Both the position numbers and the translations under genes were made by a program. Below are positions 47,110 through 58,806 of a stretch of 64,000 nt of DNA, in pieces. The notes below the pieces were generated by a model. The model made no database searches and was not told the origin of the DNA. It worked only from the letters and a program-made list of their open reading frames with translations. The number at the start of each line of letters is the position of its first letter. Position 1 is the stretch's first letter. Source of the stretch: Gelatoporia subvermispora B (taxonomy: Eukaryota; Basidiomycota; Agaricomycetes; Polyporales; Gelatoporiaceae); assembly GCA_000320605.2 (NCBI GenBank), contig KB445817.1, positions 62,001 to 126,000 of the forward strand, in the 5' to 3' direction.

Positions 47110-48775
47110 ATAGTACAATAGCTATCTTACATTGCGAGGGTCCACGTAGATGGTGAATGTGTTAGGCATTGATGATCATAGCTTCTCGCTTTACTTATGG
47201 CTACGCAGCTCACGGTTCAGCACGCGGGTGCAACGTACTCATCTGCTTCAAAGGGGCGAGCCAAGCGGAGAATCAAATGCAAACCATGGGCGCTATGACG
47301 ACTCAAACCGACAGCGCGGTAGACACCCGAACCCTTTGCCCTTCTTATCGTCTCTTTGGCGTAGAGGATATTCGTTCCACCACTGCTATTACCAGCAGTG
47401 CATTCAGTGTCAGCTCTCTGCTGACAAGTGCACACAGTTACTCTGTTATCACCATTTGTTGTCGCCGACCGCTCACACCGGAAACGAATAACCTTCGAAT
47501 TGTTGCTATTCTGCTGCGCTCTCACTCACCGTCCTGTCTATACTCGCGCCAATGCCAACTTTCAACTATACGTCATGTGGTCAGTAACGGGATAAACGCA
47601 GGATGAGCGTTCATGTCTGTAGCCTGCGGTTTGCACTCGATGCAGGAAGATATCGAGTGAGTAACCTATATGGGTGCCTTCCTTCAACTGCGGTTGAGAA
47701 CGACAGATCCTGGACTGTGCAAGCATTACAATCTACTCGATGCCACAGTATGCCACAGTATGCCGAACTCGCGTTTCGGAGTTGATAAGCACGGGCCGAC
47801 CCTGACTAGCGCATGGTGCGAAGGATCTCATGAACCCGTAAGCCTTGACATCGAGCCCCATCCAGGACGGTCAAACTAGGCTGGGCCACCGGTTGACTCC
47901 TTCGACTCCCACTTGTTCTGACCTGAGCATGGTCGAGACATAGTGCGCGCAGCAAGAGCGCCTGCCCAGCTGGGGGTGATCGGAGCTTGGACATCATATA
48001 AGCAAGAGAGCCACACGCGGCAGGTACGCCCAGTCTCTTCTCTCCACAATTAGTAGCACTAAAAGCCTATCATGCATACCTTTCCTCTTCTTGCCCTCAT
48101 CCTCTTCGACTTCTCGTATCCTGTCTCTTCCGTGACCGGTCCATCAAGCACCTCCAAATGGCGCAGCCATCAGCTCCGGATATTCATTGACTACAATTAT
48201 GGCAAAATCGATGGCTGTCACCAAGGTTTCACTGCTGTCACTGTTCGGCTCGTCTGGCCCGGATGAACTCGGAGAATCCGACCCAGGAGTTTTCTTGAAC
48301 TTCTTCGGGTTATTTGCGACGCCTAATTTCTCTGGTAGGTCTTTGACGTCGACTGTCAGTCGTTTGATATACTCATCCCATATGCAGGGCTTCCACCGAT
48401 CTCAATCCCTCCTCCTCCAGAGCTCGTCATGCCTGAATTGGGGATCCCAACTGAGGGGATGTTTTTCACCGTTGTGGAGCAAAGCAGCAGCTGCGATGTA
48501 CGTGATGTCAGGGCCGCTATTCCTGCAGAGGTCTTCGTCTAATCTATTCGTAATTCCACAGCCTCCTCTCTTTAGAGACTTCACCGTTACATTTGATAAC
48601 ATCACGTACTCCATAGACTAGTGGCATTTTGCAAGTTCCTTCAATGATCCGCGCAAGTTGGATCGGGTTGACGAGGTGTACGTGCATACCGCGATGAACT
48701 CACGATAGCCTTGTCTATTTTACGTTGGTAGTCCTGTATAGCGTCGAATCATGACACATGCTATTTGCCTGAGTG
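47110..48775 (+). repeat. Segmental duplication, unit 3
   Basis: A direct repeat of 41830-43460, lying about 5.3 kb downstream. It shares the region upstream of the secreted-protein gene, the TATA plus AAGCAAGAG core promoter, the gene itself and about 150 bp beyond its end. Confidence 0.85.
48072..48621 (+). pseudogene. Secreted-protein copy 3, frameshifted
   Basis: Third paralogue. The signal peptide (MHTFPLLALILFDFSYPVSSV) runs in frame into FIDYNYGKIDGCHQGFTAV, but the intervening segment (GPSSTSKWRSHQ) is in the wrong frame compared with INAPPNGA. The frame closes at WPG-stop. The next conserved part (ELGESDPGVFLNFFGLFATPNFS) is in another frame. The later exons (ELVMPELGIPTEGMFFTVVEQSSSCD, FTVTFDNITYSID) are still well preserved, so the inactivation looks recent. 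Confidence 0.75.
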
Positions 48776-49018
48776 GCCGATTATGTGCGGCGTCTATCAC
48801 AAGCTGTGCTTAATGCTCTTCACATGCTTGATTGTTCTTTCGAGAGATATGTTCGCGGAATTGAATGGCAATTAGTCACGTGACATACATTAATCCTGGG
48901 CTGATATTCGGTGGCGTGCGCACCACGCTCGAGCTTATTTAGAGTAGACACGTTTCGGCTGAGAGACGTCAGCGGTACTGCTGTCCCGTCAATTGGTTGA
49001 CTCTGAACATTATCCTAG

Positions 49019-50670
49019 ATGAGACGACTATTCCGACACAGGTCGTTGAGAGGTGCCGTAGGCCAGAACGAGAGTGTCAACGTGGACAAGGGGAGGTCAT
49101 ACGGTGCCAGTCGCGAGTTGGCGACCAGCCATGAATTGAGTACGACCCTCGATGATGCGATACCCTTTGTCACAGTGAGTGCCAAGATCTTACATCGACA
49201 TAGTGAACCTCCAATGATCACGCCGATATTGATCAAGCAACACCGCTATGCAACCGGCTCGCAATTTCCAGAGAGTCCCGCAAAGTCAACTTACCAGCCT
49301 GAGCGCAGTGAAATCTTATCGTGGGTCAATACTCTGGATGATGTACGTGTCTTGTCGTATTAGCTGCGAGGTGATTGACTTCATCGTAACAGATCATCCA
49401 TGCGGAACGTTACAATAGCGAAGCACTGCAGGCTTTGCTTCAGGAGTGTATCGACTACGTGATATGCCAGAAAGACATCGAGGGACACTCGCTCAAACCG
49501 CTCCTAGATATTTGGGGAATTGATGCTCCGCAGCGACTGCCTTTGCTGTGCTTGGACATTTTGCGGAAGTTATGCAAACTGGAACGCGTCTGCCCCGAAT
49601 CCTGCTTGTTGCCACAAGATGCCGTCAGCATTACGACTACGCACAGCAGAAAGCCTATCGCATCAGGAGGATACGGTGAAGTGTGGCAGGGAATGCTCGG
49701 GGATCGTAAGGTGGCCGTCAAACGGATGCGGAGCATATCGGATACCAACTCAGGATTACACGAGGCAAGCGTCCGTATCACGGCATACGGCTCTGTAAAT
49801 CCTCTAATCATCACGTAGACGTTGTATGCGGAGGTTGTGGTATGGACGTCGCTCTGTCATCCCAATGTAACTCAATTTTACGGCATCTGTCCCAACGAGT
49901 CGGGCCTACGTCTCATATCGGAATGGATGGAAAACGAAACTAGCACCAAATATCTCAAGCGGAACCCTTCGGTAAATCGGCTGCGCTTAGTAAGTATGGC
50001 CTCCTATCTGAATTGATTGGAAGTTAACGCATCAAGTGAAGATATTGGGTGCTTCCAGAGGACTCGAGTACCTGCACAACAGGGGAATTGTTCATGGAGA
50101 TCTGAAAGGAGTGAGCCCTTTACTATACTCTCATATATTTCCGTTAATTTGATGCTCTCATGTTAGTCAAACATACTCGTAAACGATCTCGGAGAGGCCT
50201 CTCTCGCCGACTTTGGGTTGGCTACCTTGACATACGATTTGCAACTACCTACGTGGTCTGCTGAAAGGGGTTGTGTGCGCTACACGGCCCCGGAAGTGAT
50301 AGATCCGGAGTCCGTGGGCTTATCCAAGTCCGCCCTTTCATTACAGAGCGACGTATATGGCTTTGCGATGACGATGTGGGAAGTACGTACATCTATACTT
50401 ACAGGAACACGGTCTTATTGGACCACCTTCACTGTTTTATGCCAGATATTCTCGGGAGAGATACCATTTTGTCACTGCCAAAACGATGCAAGCGTGATCC
50501 TGCGCATCTGCAGAGGCGAACGTCCTACCCGGCCCATCGGGTTCACTGCTGTTCAGCTGTCGGATGAGGTGTGGAACTTGTTAGAGCAATGCTGGAGGGC
50601 GGAGTTTGACGAAAGGCCCAGTATCACGGATATCGTGAACTTGATCAGTTTTATCATTCCCTCTGTGTAG
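49019..50670 (+). CDS. TKL-like protein kinase 1 (canonical DFG, non-RD)
   Basis: Multi-exon Ser/Thr or dual-specificity kinase. A helical N-terminal region (LLDIWGIDAPQRLPLLCLDILRKLCKLE) precedes the kinase domain: glycine loop IASGGYGEVWQG, VAVK lysine, αC Glu in YAEVVVW, hinge RLISEWMENE, catalytic loop IVHGDLKGSNILVND, SLADFGLAT, APEVIDPESVG, DVYGFAMTMWE, IFSGEIPF and CWRAEFDERPSITDI. The residue before the catalytic Asp is Gly, not Arg, so it is a non-RD kinase. All metal- and ATP-binding residues are present, so it should be active. The start is taken at the ATG at 49019 and is uncertain; an intron may lie near 49171. It sits just after the duplicated secreted-protein gene. Confidence 0.82.
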
Positions 50671-51536
50671 TCGACGAGCTATTTCGTTGCTCCCTCAATG
50701 AAGGTCCCGCCTGTCTGGTTACTGCTTTTTTTCGCCTTTGACCTGTACAAGACCTTGGAAAGCGCATTACTTACATCTGCATGATCGCCTGAAGCTCGTT
50801 ATTGTCGGTTGATCATATTATATCTGTCTATCTACAACGCAGATAAAGCGCGTATCCGAACGGCAAACGAGAAATAAGCGCCATTTCCTCACACGGTTGG
50901 GTTCCTGGAATTTCTCAGCTACATTATGAACTTCACCTCGGAGTATATAGTACCGAACGTTGAGCAGCATCTTTGACAAGGCATTCTTCGATGCATCCTA
51001 TGAATAGAAGAGAATGCGGATCCGATCTCCAGTTGGTAGTACGCGTGCGAGGAGAGGTTTTCACCACACAGCCATAACGTGCCCGAGGAATATCCCGCTT
51101 TTGACTTGGCTGTGATTCCAGGCGCCAGTCCTGACTCGACTTCCTTGCATCGCACGACAGAGCAGGCAAAGACCGTCATAGCAGACACGACATTTTCCTG
51201 CATTTCTGTTAACGCTACATGCCGCATTGAACAAAACACTGGGAGAGATAACTGTAGATAGCGCTTCGATTGAGCGAAGGGAACGCAACCTAAGTACAAC
51301 AGCTGAGAGGTCTCATTTTGCACTACCTACGAAACATAGTGGTGGCATAGTTAGAGATGACGTGTGTGCCTGTGATATCGCCATACATATTTCCTTTTCA
51401 GGGACAAACGATGGGTTTCGACGAGTATTAGATGCCGTACGATGTCTCCCCCTCGTCCAGTAGCTACACTAGAGGTAGCGGAGGCGCTCCCCAAAAGGAG
51501 GAGGGTATACGGATCGCCAGAGGGACGTCCGCCAAG
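50671..51536. other. Intergenic, convergent gene ends
   Basis: About 870 bp between kinases 1 (+) and 2 (-). Only short overlapping frames are present. Confidence 0.45.
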
Positions 51537-52772
51537 CTAGGTTCTGGTCTTCCTCTGGGCTTCGCGGATTCGCTCGTTGACGTCGGTCATGCTAGGTCTG
51601 GTCTGCGGATCTGACTGCCAGCATTGCACGATTAAGTCCCACATGTCATCAGATAGTCCGCGCTGAGCCACCTCATCACCAGGTCGACTGGGTCGCACCC
51701 CTCGCGAAACCGTGACGACAACCTGTTGATCACGGGTGTGTCTCCCGAATGGTGGCTCTCCAGTGAAGATCTAGGGAGTTCATGTTACTGTTCGAAACGC
51801 CGCAAAAAGACAGCGATTGCTACCTCAAGCATAGTCATCCCAAATGCGTAGATATCGCCCTCTCGAGTGGGCAGGGTTGCAACCACGCCTTCGTTCGATG
51901 GTTCAAGAACCTCAGGAGGCATATATCGCCAGGACGCTCGGCCACGAGAGTTGGTCTGGAGACGCACATTATACAGAATCCTTGAAATGTTGAAGTCAGA
52001 CAAGCATGCGATGCCTCTATGATTAATGAGGATGTTGGTCTGGAAAGCATGGATTGTAAAATACATGCATATGTCACAACTGTCGACTTACGCATCGTAC
52101 ATCGCCATGCATAACACCAACTGTGTCATGAAGATAGAATAGCCCTTTTGCTACGTCGTAGATCTGAGCATGCATATTATGTCAGCTTGCAAGAAGTAAT
52201 GCAGAATAGGACTCACAAGTTTTAGGCGGTCCTCTGTGGAATGTCGAGCAAGATACTCGGTAATTGTTCCCATGTCCATCCACTCTAACACCAGCGACAT
52301 TCCATCATTGTCTTTGTAGGCGCCGTAGCATTGAGTGATATTGTTATGGCGCAAGAGCCTCCAGATTACGACCTCACGACACAGGTCCTGGAGCAATTCA
52401 TGAGAACACTTTGCGATGAGTGAAGTCCGCGATCGTACTTTCGGATATCCAGCACAATCATCACGGATTATGAGCCGTTTCACGGCCACGCTGCCTCCCT
52501 TGTATGTACCTCGATAAACGTCTGCGAACCCTCCTATGCCCGCGGGCTTGTTTGTTGATATGTGTACACTGCGGGGATGTAGCAAGAATGATGCCGGCAA
52601 TTTCTCTGTCAATTCGCACAGTTTCCTCAAACTGTCGATACAGAGGCGCTCCACCTCTCGTATAGCCTCGCTCTCTCGGAAGCCGGAGGATCGTTGTAGG
52701 TTTCGTCGAAGTGGATGTTGATCTGATTGATGACTGCTACGTATCCATCTCCTTATAACCGACTTTCTCAAG
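51537..52772 (-). CDS. TKL-like protein kinase 2 (DFN variant)
   Basis: A kinase paralogue on the minus strand. The N-terminal helix reads VERLCIDSLRKLCELTEKLP. Then come GIGGFADVYRG and VAVKRL. An intron follows (donor after YPK) before DLCREVVIWRLLRHNN, and then SLVLEWMDMGTITEYL. The catalytic loop is VMHGDVRC joined to TNILINHRG, followed by LSDFNISRIL, MPPEVLEPS, DIYAFGMTMLE, FTGEPPFGR and CWQSDPQTRPSMTDV, with the stop at 51537. Catalytic Asp and the DFG-position Asp remain. The usual HRDLKxxN lysine is replaced and the DFG Gly is Asn, so activity may be reduced. No ATG was found for the first visible exon, so the 5' end is incomplete or the gene is truncated. Confidence 0.7.
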
Positions 52773-52824
52773 CTTTCATCGACCCGGTCTGCGTCAACGA
52801 GCTACTTGAAGATCGGCATTGCAT

Positions 52825-53255
52825 TATACGGGATTCAAAGACCGGCTGACCATAGCAAGGAGCTCTATCCACGACTCCTTATCTTCCTCCGAGGGCACTG
52901 CCTGGATCACCAATGGTGAAGGCATTTCAGTTTTGGATTCCGTCATTATCTGCATATTATAGCGTTGCCGTCTCTATTAGTGATTGTCTGCGAACAAGTC
53001 TTTACTCACATATGAAAGGGCTGAGGTGAGCGTTTGGTACACTTCAGCGTTGCTTTCCAATTCATCAATGTTCCATCTGGGGGGAAAGGGTCGCAACCAG
53101 CTCCCCACTAGTAGCACTGTCGTGATGAGACGCGTCAACAATATGAACAGAAAGATTGAGCCTGCAACGGACGCACCAACAGCTCGTAGCTTGGCCCACA
53201 TCACATTCGATGTGGCTGCATTTGATTGAATCTTCTCCGCACGTATGTTTGACAT
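52825..53255 (-). CDS. Small single-pass membrane protein, hypothetical
   Basis: Starts MSNIRAEKIQSN at 53255. One transmembrane helix (AGSIFLFILLTRLITTVLLVG) is followed by LRPFPPRWNIDELESNAEVYQTL. A short intron (donor after SALSY, gtgagt) leads to IMTESKTEMPSPLVIQ and a tail ending SRSLNPV with the stop at 52825-52827. The family is not recognised. It is head-to-tail with the start of kinase 2 and could once have been part of a longer protein. Confidence 0.55.
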
Positions 53256-54477
53256 TGTCAATGCTAGCACATCCACTGCCGGCCGGGACTAGGGCAGCAA
53301 CTGTCGGCAAAATACGTGCTCTGTGAACACGATACTAGTGGAGATGCAGGTACTGTGCTGAAGCTGCGCAAACCGTATTCGTGAGCAGCGTAGTACTAGT
53401 AACCCGGGGACACGAGGCTTCTATGTTTAGGTGTTTCTGGAATCGATCTGTGTAAGCTCCGTCCGCAGGGCGCGTATCGGCATTTGCTCGGCACTATGGA
53501 CATATTAAACAGAAGCAGAGTACCTCGTTGACAGAATCGATGTCAGTCCGATCCCAAGATAGTATGGCAGAACCACAAACTTAAATTTAGCTTTGTCACG
53601 GTACCTGGAGCTACGTGACTTCAGGGTGGGAAATTTACGTACAGAGCAGAGACAGTTCGCAGCGGCAACCAATCACATCCGCTTGCTGCAGATATGGAAC
53701 TGTCTGGGCTACATGACACGTTGCCAGCAGGTGGACATAGGACGCTGGATCAGTCTATCCGCCTTCGTCGTGCATAGCCATGACTTTGATGGCCTGACAG
53801 CTACCTATACAGCAAAGCGGCGCTTTGGAAATACGCTGAGCACTCCTTCAAACCCCTTCTCACTACCAACCCCAATCTCACAGCGGCGTCTCTTCCACTG
53901 CAATAATGAAGCTATGCTGTGTCAAGACAGTACCCAGAGCGGAGGCTGGCAACAATCGTTCACAAAGTGATCGTCTTAGCGGTAGGAGTAGGCATAAGGA
54001 GAATTTTGGATCTGCGCATGGGGTACTGCCAATACAAAGTACGTTTATCTCTCACACACACTGGCGTCGATCATGAGCATTGCCGCACGGCCTGTCTTTC
54101 AGTGTCTATCACATTCTTGTGGTCGATTGCGGTATTGTCTACCGCGTATTGTTCTTTTCGTTTAAAGATACAGCAGGATGCTAAAGGATAATCGCTGAGC
54201 TGTTTTGCAGGATCAATACGCAGGCTTTCCCACATTGTATCCGGCAGCTTTGGAAAGTTGCGTAAAAAAAGGAGGACGGCAGCATCGGAGTGTCATGACA
54301 TCCATGGATTAGGATCAGCTGCGACTAGGGATAGCGCAAGGGTGAGCACGCATCTCCGCCTCCTGTATTGTATGGGCTGAATATAGCCATACGTTGGATT
54401 CGGCGTGATAGAGGCATCGACGACGATGCGAACCTCACATACGGCACGATATTAAGATATGGACACGTCTCCTAGAT
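53256..54477. other. Unassigned region
   Basis: About 1.2 kb. A 125-codon plus frame (53593-53970) and a 90-codon frame with one hydrophobic stretch (53919-54191) overlap each other. Neither has a family match or a clear start context. I make no gene call. Confidence 0.4.
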
Positions 54478-55816
54478 ATGGTGAGTTGCACGTATCGCTG
54501 GAAGGCCTGTACTCATCCTGCTCAGCTTTTGAATGCAGCTTCCAAACACATGCATCATTTTGAGCGCGCACTGCAACAAGCGGCTGAACGTATCTCTGAG
54601 GAGAATCGACCTCAGTTACAGCAGCTCTTGGACAAATACACTGTAGTGCCTTTCAGGCAATTCCGCGTGTGCTGTCTCGATGCATGGAGGGACACATTCA
54701 TTCATTCCCCCGAAGCTCCACAGGAACACGCTCGTGTGTCTGGGACACTCAAAGTCAGTTCACGTCGTGTCGCTCCCCCCGACTTTCTGGGTGGGTACGC
54801 AGATATGTTCCGAGCTCGATGGAACGGTCGTATGGTGGCGGTTAAAGTCGTGCGGAATCATACTGATGTCGGACTAGCTGGTTACAAGGTGAGCATGCAA
54901 TTCTGCTACGTTAGGGCTTACCCAAGGGAATCTCGCAGAGTCTGTACGGAGAGGCTGTGATATGGAAGTATATGCGTCACCCTAATATCGCTCAGTTCTA
55001 TGGCGTTCGTTCAAACGGAAGAGATTTACTCCTCGTATCGCAGCTGATGCAACACGGCGTCATAACATCTTTCCTGAGGAATAATCCGACAGAGAATCGT
55101 CTCAAGCTTGTACGTTGTATCGTAACGTTCGACTTCATGATCAACCATTGAGAGTGTCTTATGTGCAGATCGCCGATGCGGCAAAAGGTGTATCATACTT
55201 ACACACAATGGGAATCGTGCACGGGGACCTAAAAGCGGTAAGTGTTCACTACTTCAAGTTGTAATGATATTGAACACTCGACCAGACAAACATTGTGATC
55301 AACAACAAACGTGTGGCATGTGTTGTTAACTTCGGCCTTGCGACGTTGAGATACAACCAAGGCCTGGACATAGGGGTTCTTGGACAGGGTTCCATGCGAC
55401 ATATGGCGCCCGAATTTTCTGACCCTGAAGCATTCGACCTACCAAAAGCAGCGGTATCTACTCAGACAGACGTATTTGCGTTCGCGGTGACCATGTGGGA
55501 GGTAAGTGAACCAGGTTGGAACATGATTATTTCATCTAGTCCTGATCCTTCATAGATATTCACGGGACGAGTCCCTTTTGAAGGCACCTCTCAGGCCGCT
55601 GTTATCTTGTCCATTTCCCGAGGTGAACGTCCTCCACGACCGAGTATAGAAGCCGAAGATGGACTGTGTAATCCGATATGGGATCTCATGGAGATATGTT
55701 GGCAAGCTAAGTGGCAAAGTCGACCCAGCATCGACGAGGTCATCGAACACATTGCTCGGGTGATGAAGAAGCACTCGCTGACAGAGCACGGCGAACCGGA
55801 GAGACCTCGCGTGTGA
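54478..55816 (+). CDS. TKL-like protein kinase 3 (NFG, predicted pseudokinase)
   Basis: A kinase paralogue in six or so exons. The N-terminal helices read FERALQQAAERISEENRPQL. The domain runs LGGYADMFRARW, MVAVKVV, an intron, LYGEAVIWKYMRHPNIAQFYG, LLLVSQLMQHGVI, LIADAAKGVSYLHTMG, IVHGDLKA, TNIVINNKRVACVVNFGLATL, MAPEFSDPEAFDLP, DVFAFAVTMWE, IFTGRVPFEG and CWQAKWQSRPSIDEV. The DFG Asp, which binds magnesium, is Asn (codon aac), so it is predicted to be catalytically weak or dead although the fold is complete. HGD replaces HRD. All introns seen are GT-AG and in phase. The start at 54478 is tentative. Confidence 0.8.
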
Positions 55817-57061
55817 GGATGTCACCTCGTAAGATAATTTCCTTGAGACTCTTATCTTACCGTTTCCCATCGTTCTAATGATTGGTCGTTTTCTATCCAC
55901 ATCTTCCGAGGGTCGGATGTTTTGATGATACTTCGAAAACCTCGTCAATATGTAAGCGGCGCTCATTCAGTACAGGATGCGAGAAGCACTCATTATGCAC
56001 CACCCCACGACCTTTGTTCCAGGTTTCCGATTCTTCTATGCGTGCGGCCATTGGTACATATGTGGTGAGTACACAATCAGCCGTTTGTGGACGCTGTCTA
56101 ACTCCGTGTTGAGATTTTTTGAATCTTGATCCTCTTTGTAATTTGTACGCTCTGGACATTATTTGACCACTACGCTCGTGCAGAGTCGACTCCGCGGCCA
56201 TCTGAATGATGGCTGCGACTGCGACACCGAATATCAAGTGTCACGCAAATCTGCACAAGGGAGTTTGTCTTGCCAGTAATAACAGACAGTGGAATTATGA
56301 TCGTCATGACCTCATCTCTCTTATCTCGACCGCACGCAGCCAGCCATACGGAAGCACGAGGATTTCGTGAGAACTCTCACTTGGCATCTTAGCATGACTC
56401 ACGATGGGGTCAATTGCACGTCCGGTCGACAGGCTCTATTTCGTCCTGGAGAAGCCGCGAGAAGGCGGACACGTGGGACTGCTTGTATCGCGGTATCAGG
56501 GCGTTTTGAATCGTGTTTTTAGGTTCGAGGGCAGGTTCAGATCCGTTTCCGCTGGCATAAATGGAAAGACGGGGTCGTGATGGAAGCAGCGTTCTATCGG
56601 AATCGGCACGGCAATTTGAAGTTTGTCCACGTTGCAACCTACATGCAACATGGTCTGCTCCCAGTTCTGAGGCCACGTTTGCTGATCACGAACCCGCAAA
56701 TAGGTGAGAGCGCCAGATAAGACTAGATATACCATCATGGCTGCAACTCTATCACTATCGCCTCAACAGTCGCCTATAAGTGCCATGCGAAGGACTAAGC
56801 AACATGCATACAATTGTCCCGATGTTATGGCATGAACGGACATGTTTTGTGTTGCTGTTAGCGGTGTCTGCGTGGCAAAATGGCGGCGGCGGCAAGTGGC
56901 TGTCTTGGATACTGCGACAGGAAATTAGACAGCGGGAAGACATACCGCAGCACGTAGCGCGCTGCGCGCAAAAGGCAGCCTTGCCGAGCATCTGTGGCAT
57001 CTTAGACAGCCCCGCTGCTGTATCCCATCCATCGCCGATTCATCACCAATTCCCCAGCAGC
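55817..57061. other. Intergenic region
   Basis: About 1.2 kb with short frames on both strands. The 90 codons directly before 57062 are open in the same frame as the next gene, but their composition does not suggest coding. Confidence 0.45.
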
Positions 57062-58064
57062 ATGTCCGCTATCCTCGAGGCCCTCAGGCTCAAGCCGAAA
57101 CGCGCGGACCTCAAGGTCGTGTACAAGTCCTGGCACAAAGCGCCGACGTTTCAGGGCAAACCGAAAAAGGACGGTCCGGTCGACGTATGGCTCGGCAAGA
57201 TCAAGGCGGGATGCAGGGAGCGCGGGGTGCCGAGGGAGCAATGGCATCTCGTCGCACGTCATTACATGCGCGGGAAGGCAGAGAAGCGGTTTGAGGAGGT
57301 GGATCGGGTAATGCAGGTCATGCATAGCGGGAAGTATGTGTGGAGCTGGAAGAAGTATAAGGTGGCGGTGCGGAACATGGGATGTAAGTATTTTGCGTGG
57401 AGTCAGTATTATGATTTGTTGATCTTGGATTGCGACGCAGGGGGTCTGAGTACGAAAGAGGCGAATACGTTCAGGGTCGAGAGGAGGGCCGGTTTATGGA
57501 CGGTGGTCGAGAGCCTGTTTCAATCACAACATCCAGTGAGTACCTGCATCTTCCGGAGAATAAGAAAGGACGATCAGATAATGCGGTGCCAGCCGGCTCC
57601 TCCGCTTCCCCCGATTAGAAGACCGTCGTTCGACTTTCTCAGTCGCAGTACGTTGTCCTTGTCGAGAATGCATCCTGATTGAGGCCTCTAACAATGGCCC
57701 AGTTCGCAGTCGTCCTGATGAAGGTAGATTAATTCTACACTCCATTGTATCATATTGATGCAATTTCCCTGGAGTCACAATCGCGGCCAAAGCCCCGACT
57801 TGGTTAGTCAACGCTACACGTTCGCTGGGCGAGTTCGTCGACGAACACCAAGCGCTGTTAATGGTCGTCGGAGCTATCCTCGTCGTCACCGGACATGTTC
57901 CTGCGGTCGCGGCGGTCTTGGGCGTGGGTGGCGCAGTCTTGACCGGGCCAGCTGCGCAGTTGGTAGGCACTATACTGGTAGAAATGGGACAGAGCCTGTA
58001 CGACAACAGTAGAGAGAGGTCACGAGGAACCGGCGCGACTGTGAGGATGCACTCATTCAGGTAG
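57062..58064 (+). CDS. Conserved basidiomycete-type hypothetical protein
   Basis: Starts MSAILEALRLKPKRADLKVV, a pattern I recall from many polypore genomes, with no assigned function. Exon 57062-57383 encodes a basic helical domain (SWHKAPTFQGKPKKDGPVD, KIKAGCRERGVPREQWHLV, KYVWSWKKYKVAVRNMG). It splices to 57441-57535 (GLSTKEANTFRVERRAGLWTV). The last exon (about 57790-58064) encodes APTWLVNATRSLGEF, EHQALL and a hydrophobic segment (MVVGAILVVTGHVPAVAAVLGVGG). The exon link between 57536 and about 57790 is not resolved. A partial decayed copy lies just downstream. Confidence 0.7.
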
Positions 58065-58289
58065 TTCGAGCAGTCTCTAGATCTTGAACGCAAGCGTATG
58101 AAGGTGGCGCACACAATAAATGATGGGTCAATTGTCCTCCAGGGTGTGTGTATTCCTTCTAGACACCTCGGCAGCCACATTGCCCTCCAGGTTGCTCTCG
58201 CTGCACAGCAGTAGACCCACGAGAACGCGGCGAGTCGATTTAAGGAAGGGGAAAGAACGATATAAATCATGATAGCGGGACGTATGAGC

Positions 58290-58560
58290 TGAACTGACAG
58301 AAGTATAAGGCGGCGGTGCGGCACATGGGCTGTGAGGAGGAGCGGGCTCTTGAGTGGAGTACTCGGGAATAGTACCATTGATATGGAATCTGGACTTCCA
58401 GAGCCCAGCGCAGGGTACGTGAGGAGGGAGGAAGCGGAACACTGGCCGATCAATGCTGCACAAGTTGACTGAAAACCATCAAGAGCTGCCAAAGATCGTA
58501 GGAGCTATCCTCATCGTCATCTCGGACATATGAGGATACTTTCATTGAGCTGGTTTGAGA
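58290..58560 (+). pseudogene. Decayed partial duplicate of the upstream hypothetical gene
   Basis: Around 58303 the sequence matches the YKVAVRNMG part of the gene at 57353-57383 (reads YKAAVRHMG). Around 58495 it matches the VVGAILVVTGH part (reads IVGAILIVISD). The intervening sequence is shortened, and there is no start or open frame joining them. Confidence 0.6.
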
Positions 58561-58806
58561 AGCCTTAACAGAGCTGGGCGCGCATTGGACATACCACAGT
58601 GGTCGTTCACCTATCATGACAAGGAGTCCAACGTAGCCCACGATTGAACACACGTTAGTCCTCCCGCATCCCACGCGATCGAGAGCAAAACGTCGATAGC
58701 ACCTGGTACAATACAAGCATGAACACTTTAGACATTCTGATCATACTGAGCCGTTAGCTGACTTAGCTTCAGCATAAGGAAGACTGACGCACATAACTAG
58801 CACAGG

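Noticed and set aside
41830..48775. Considered LTRs of a retrotransposon
   Set aside because: The direct repeats contain a gene and are about 1.6 kb. The sequence between them has no gag, protease or reverse-transcriptase motifs, and I saw no target-site duplication; a segmental duplication fits better.
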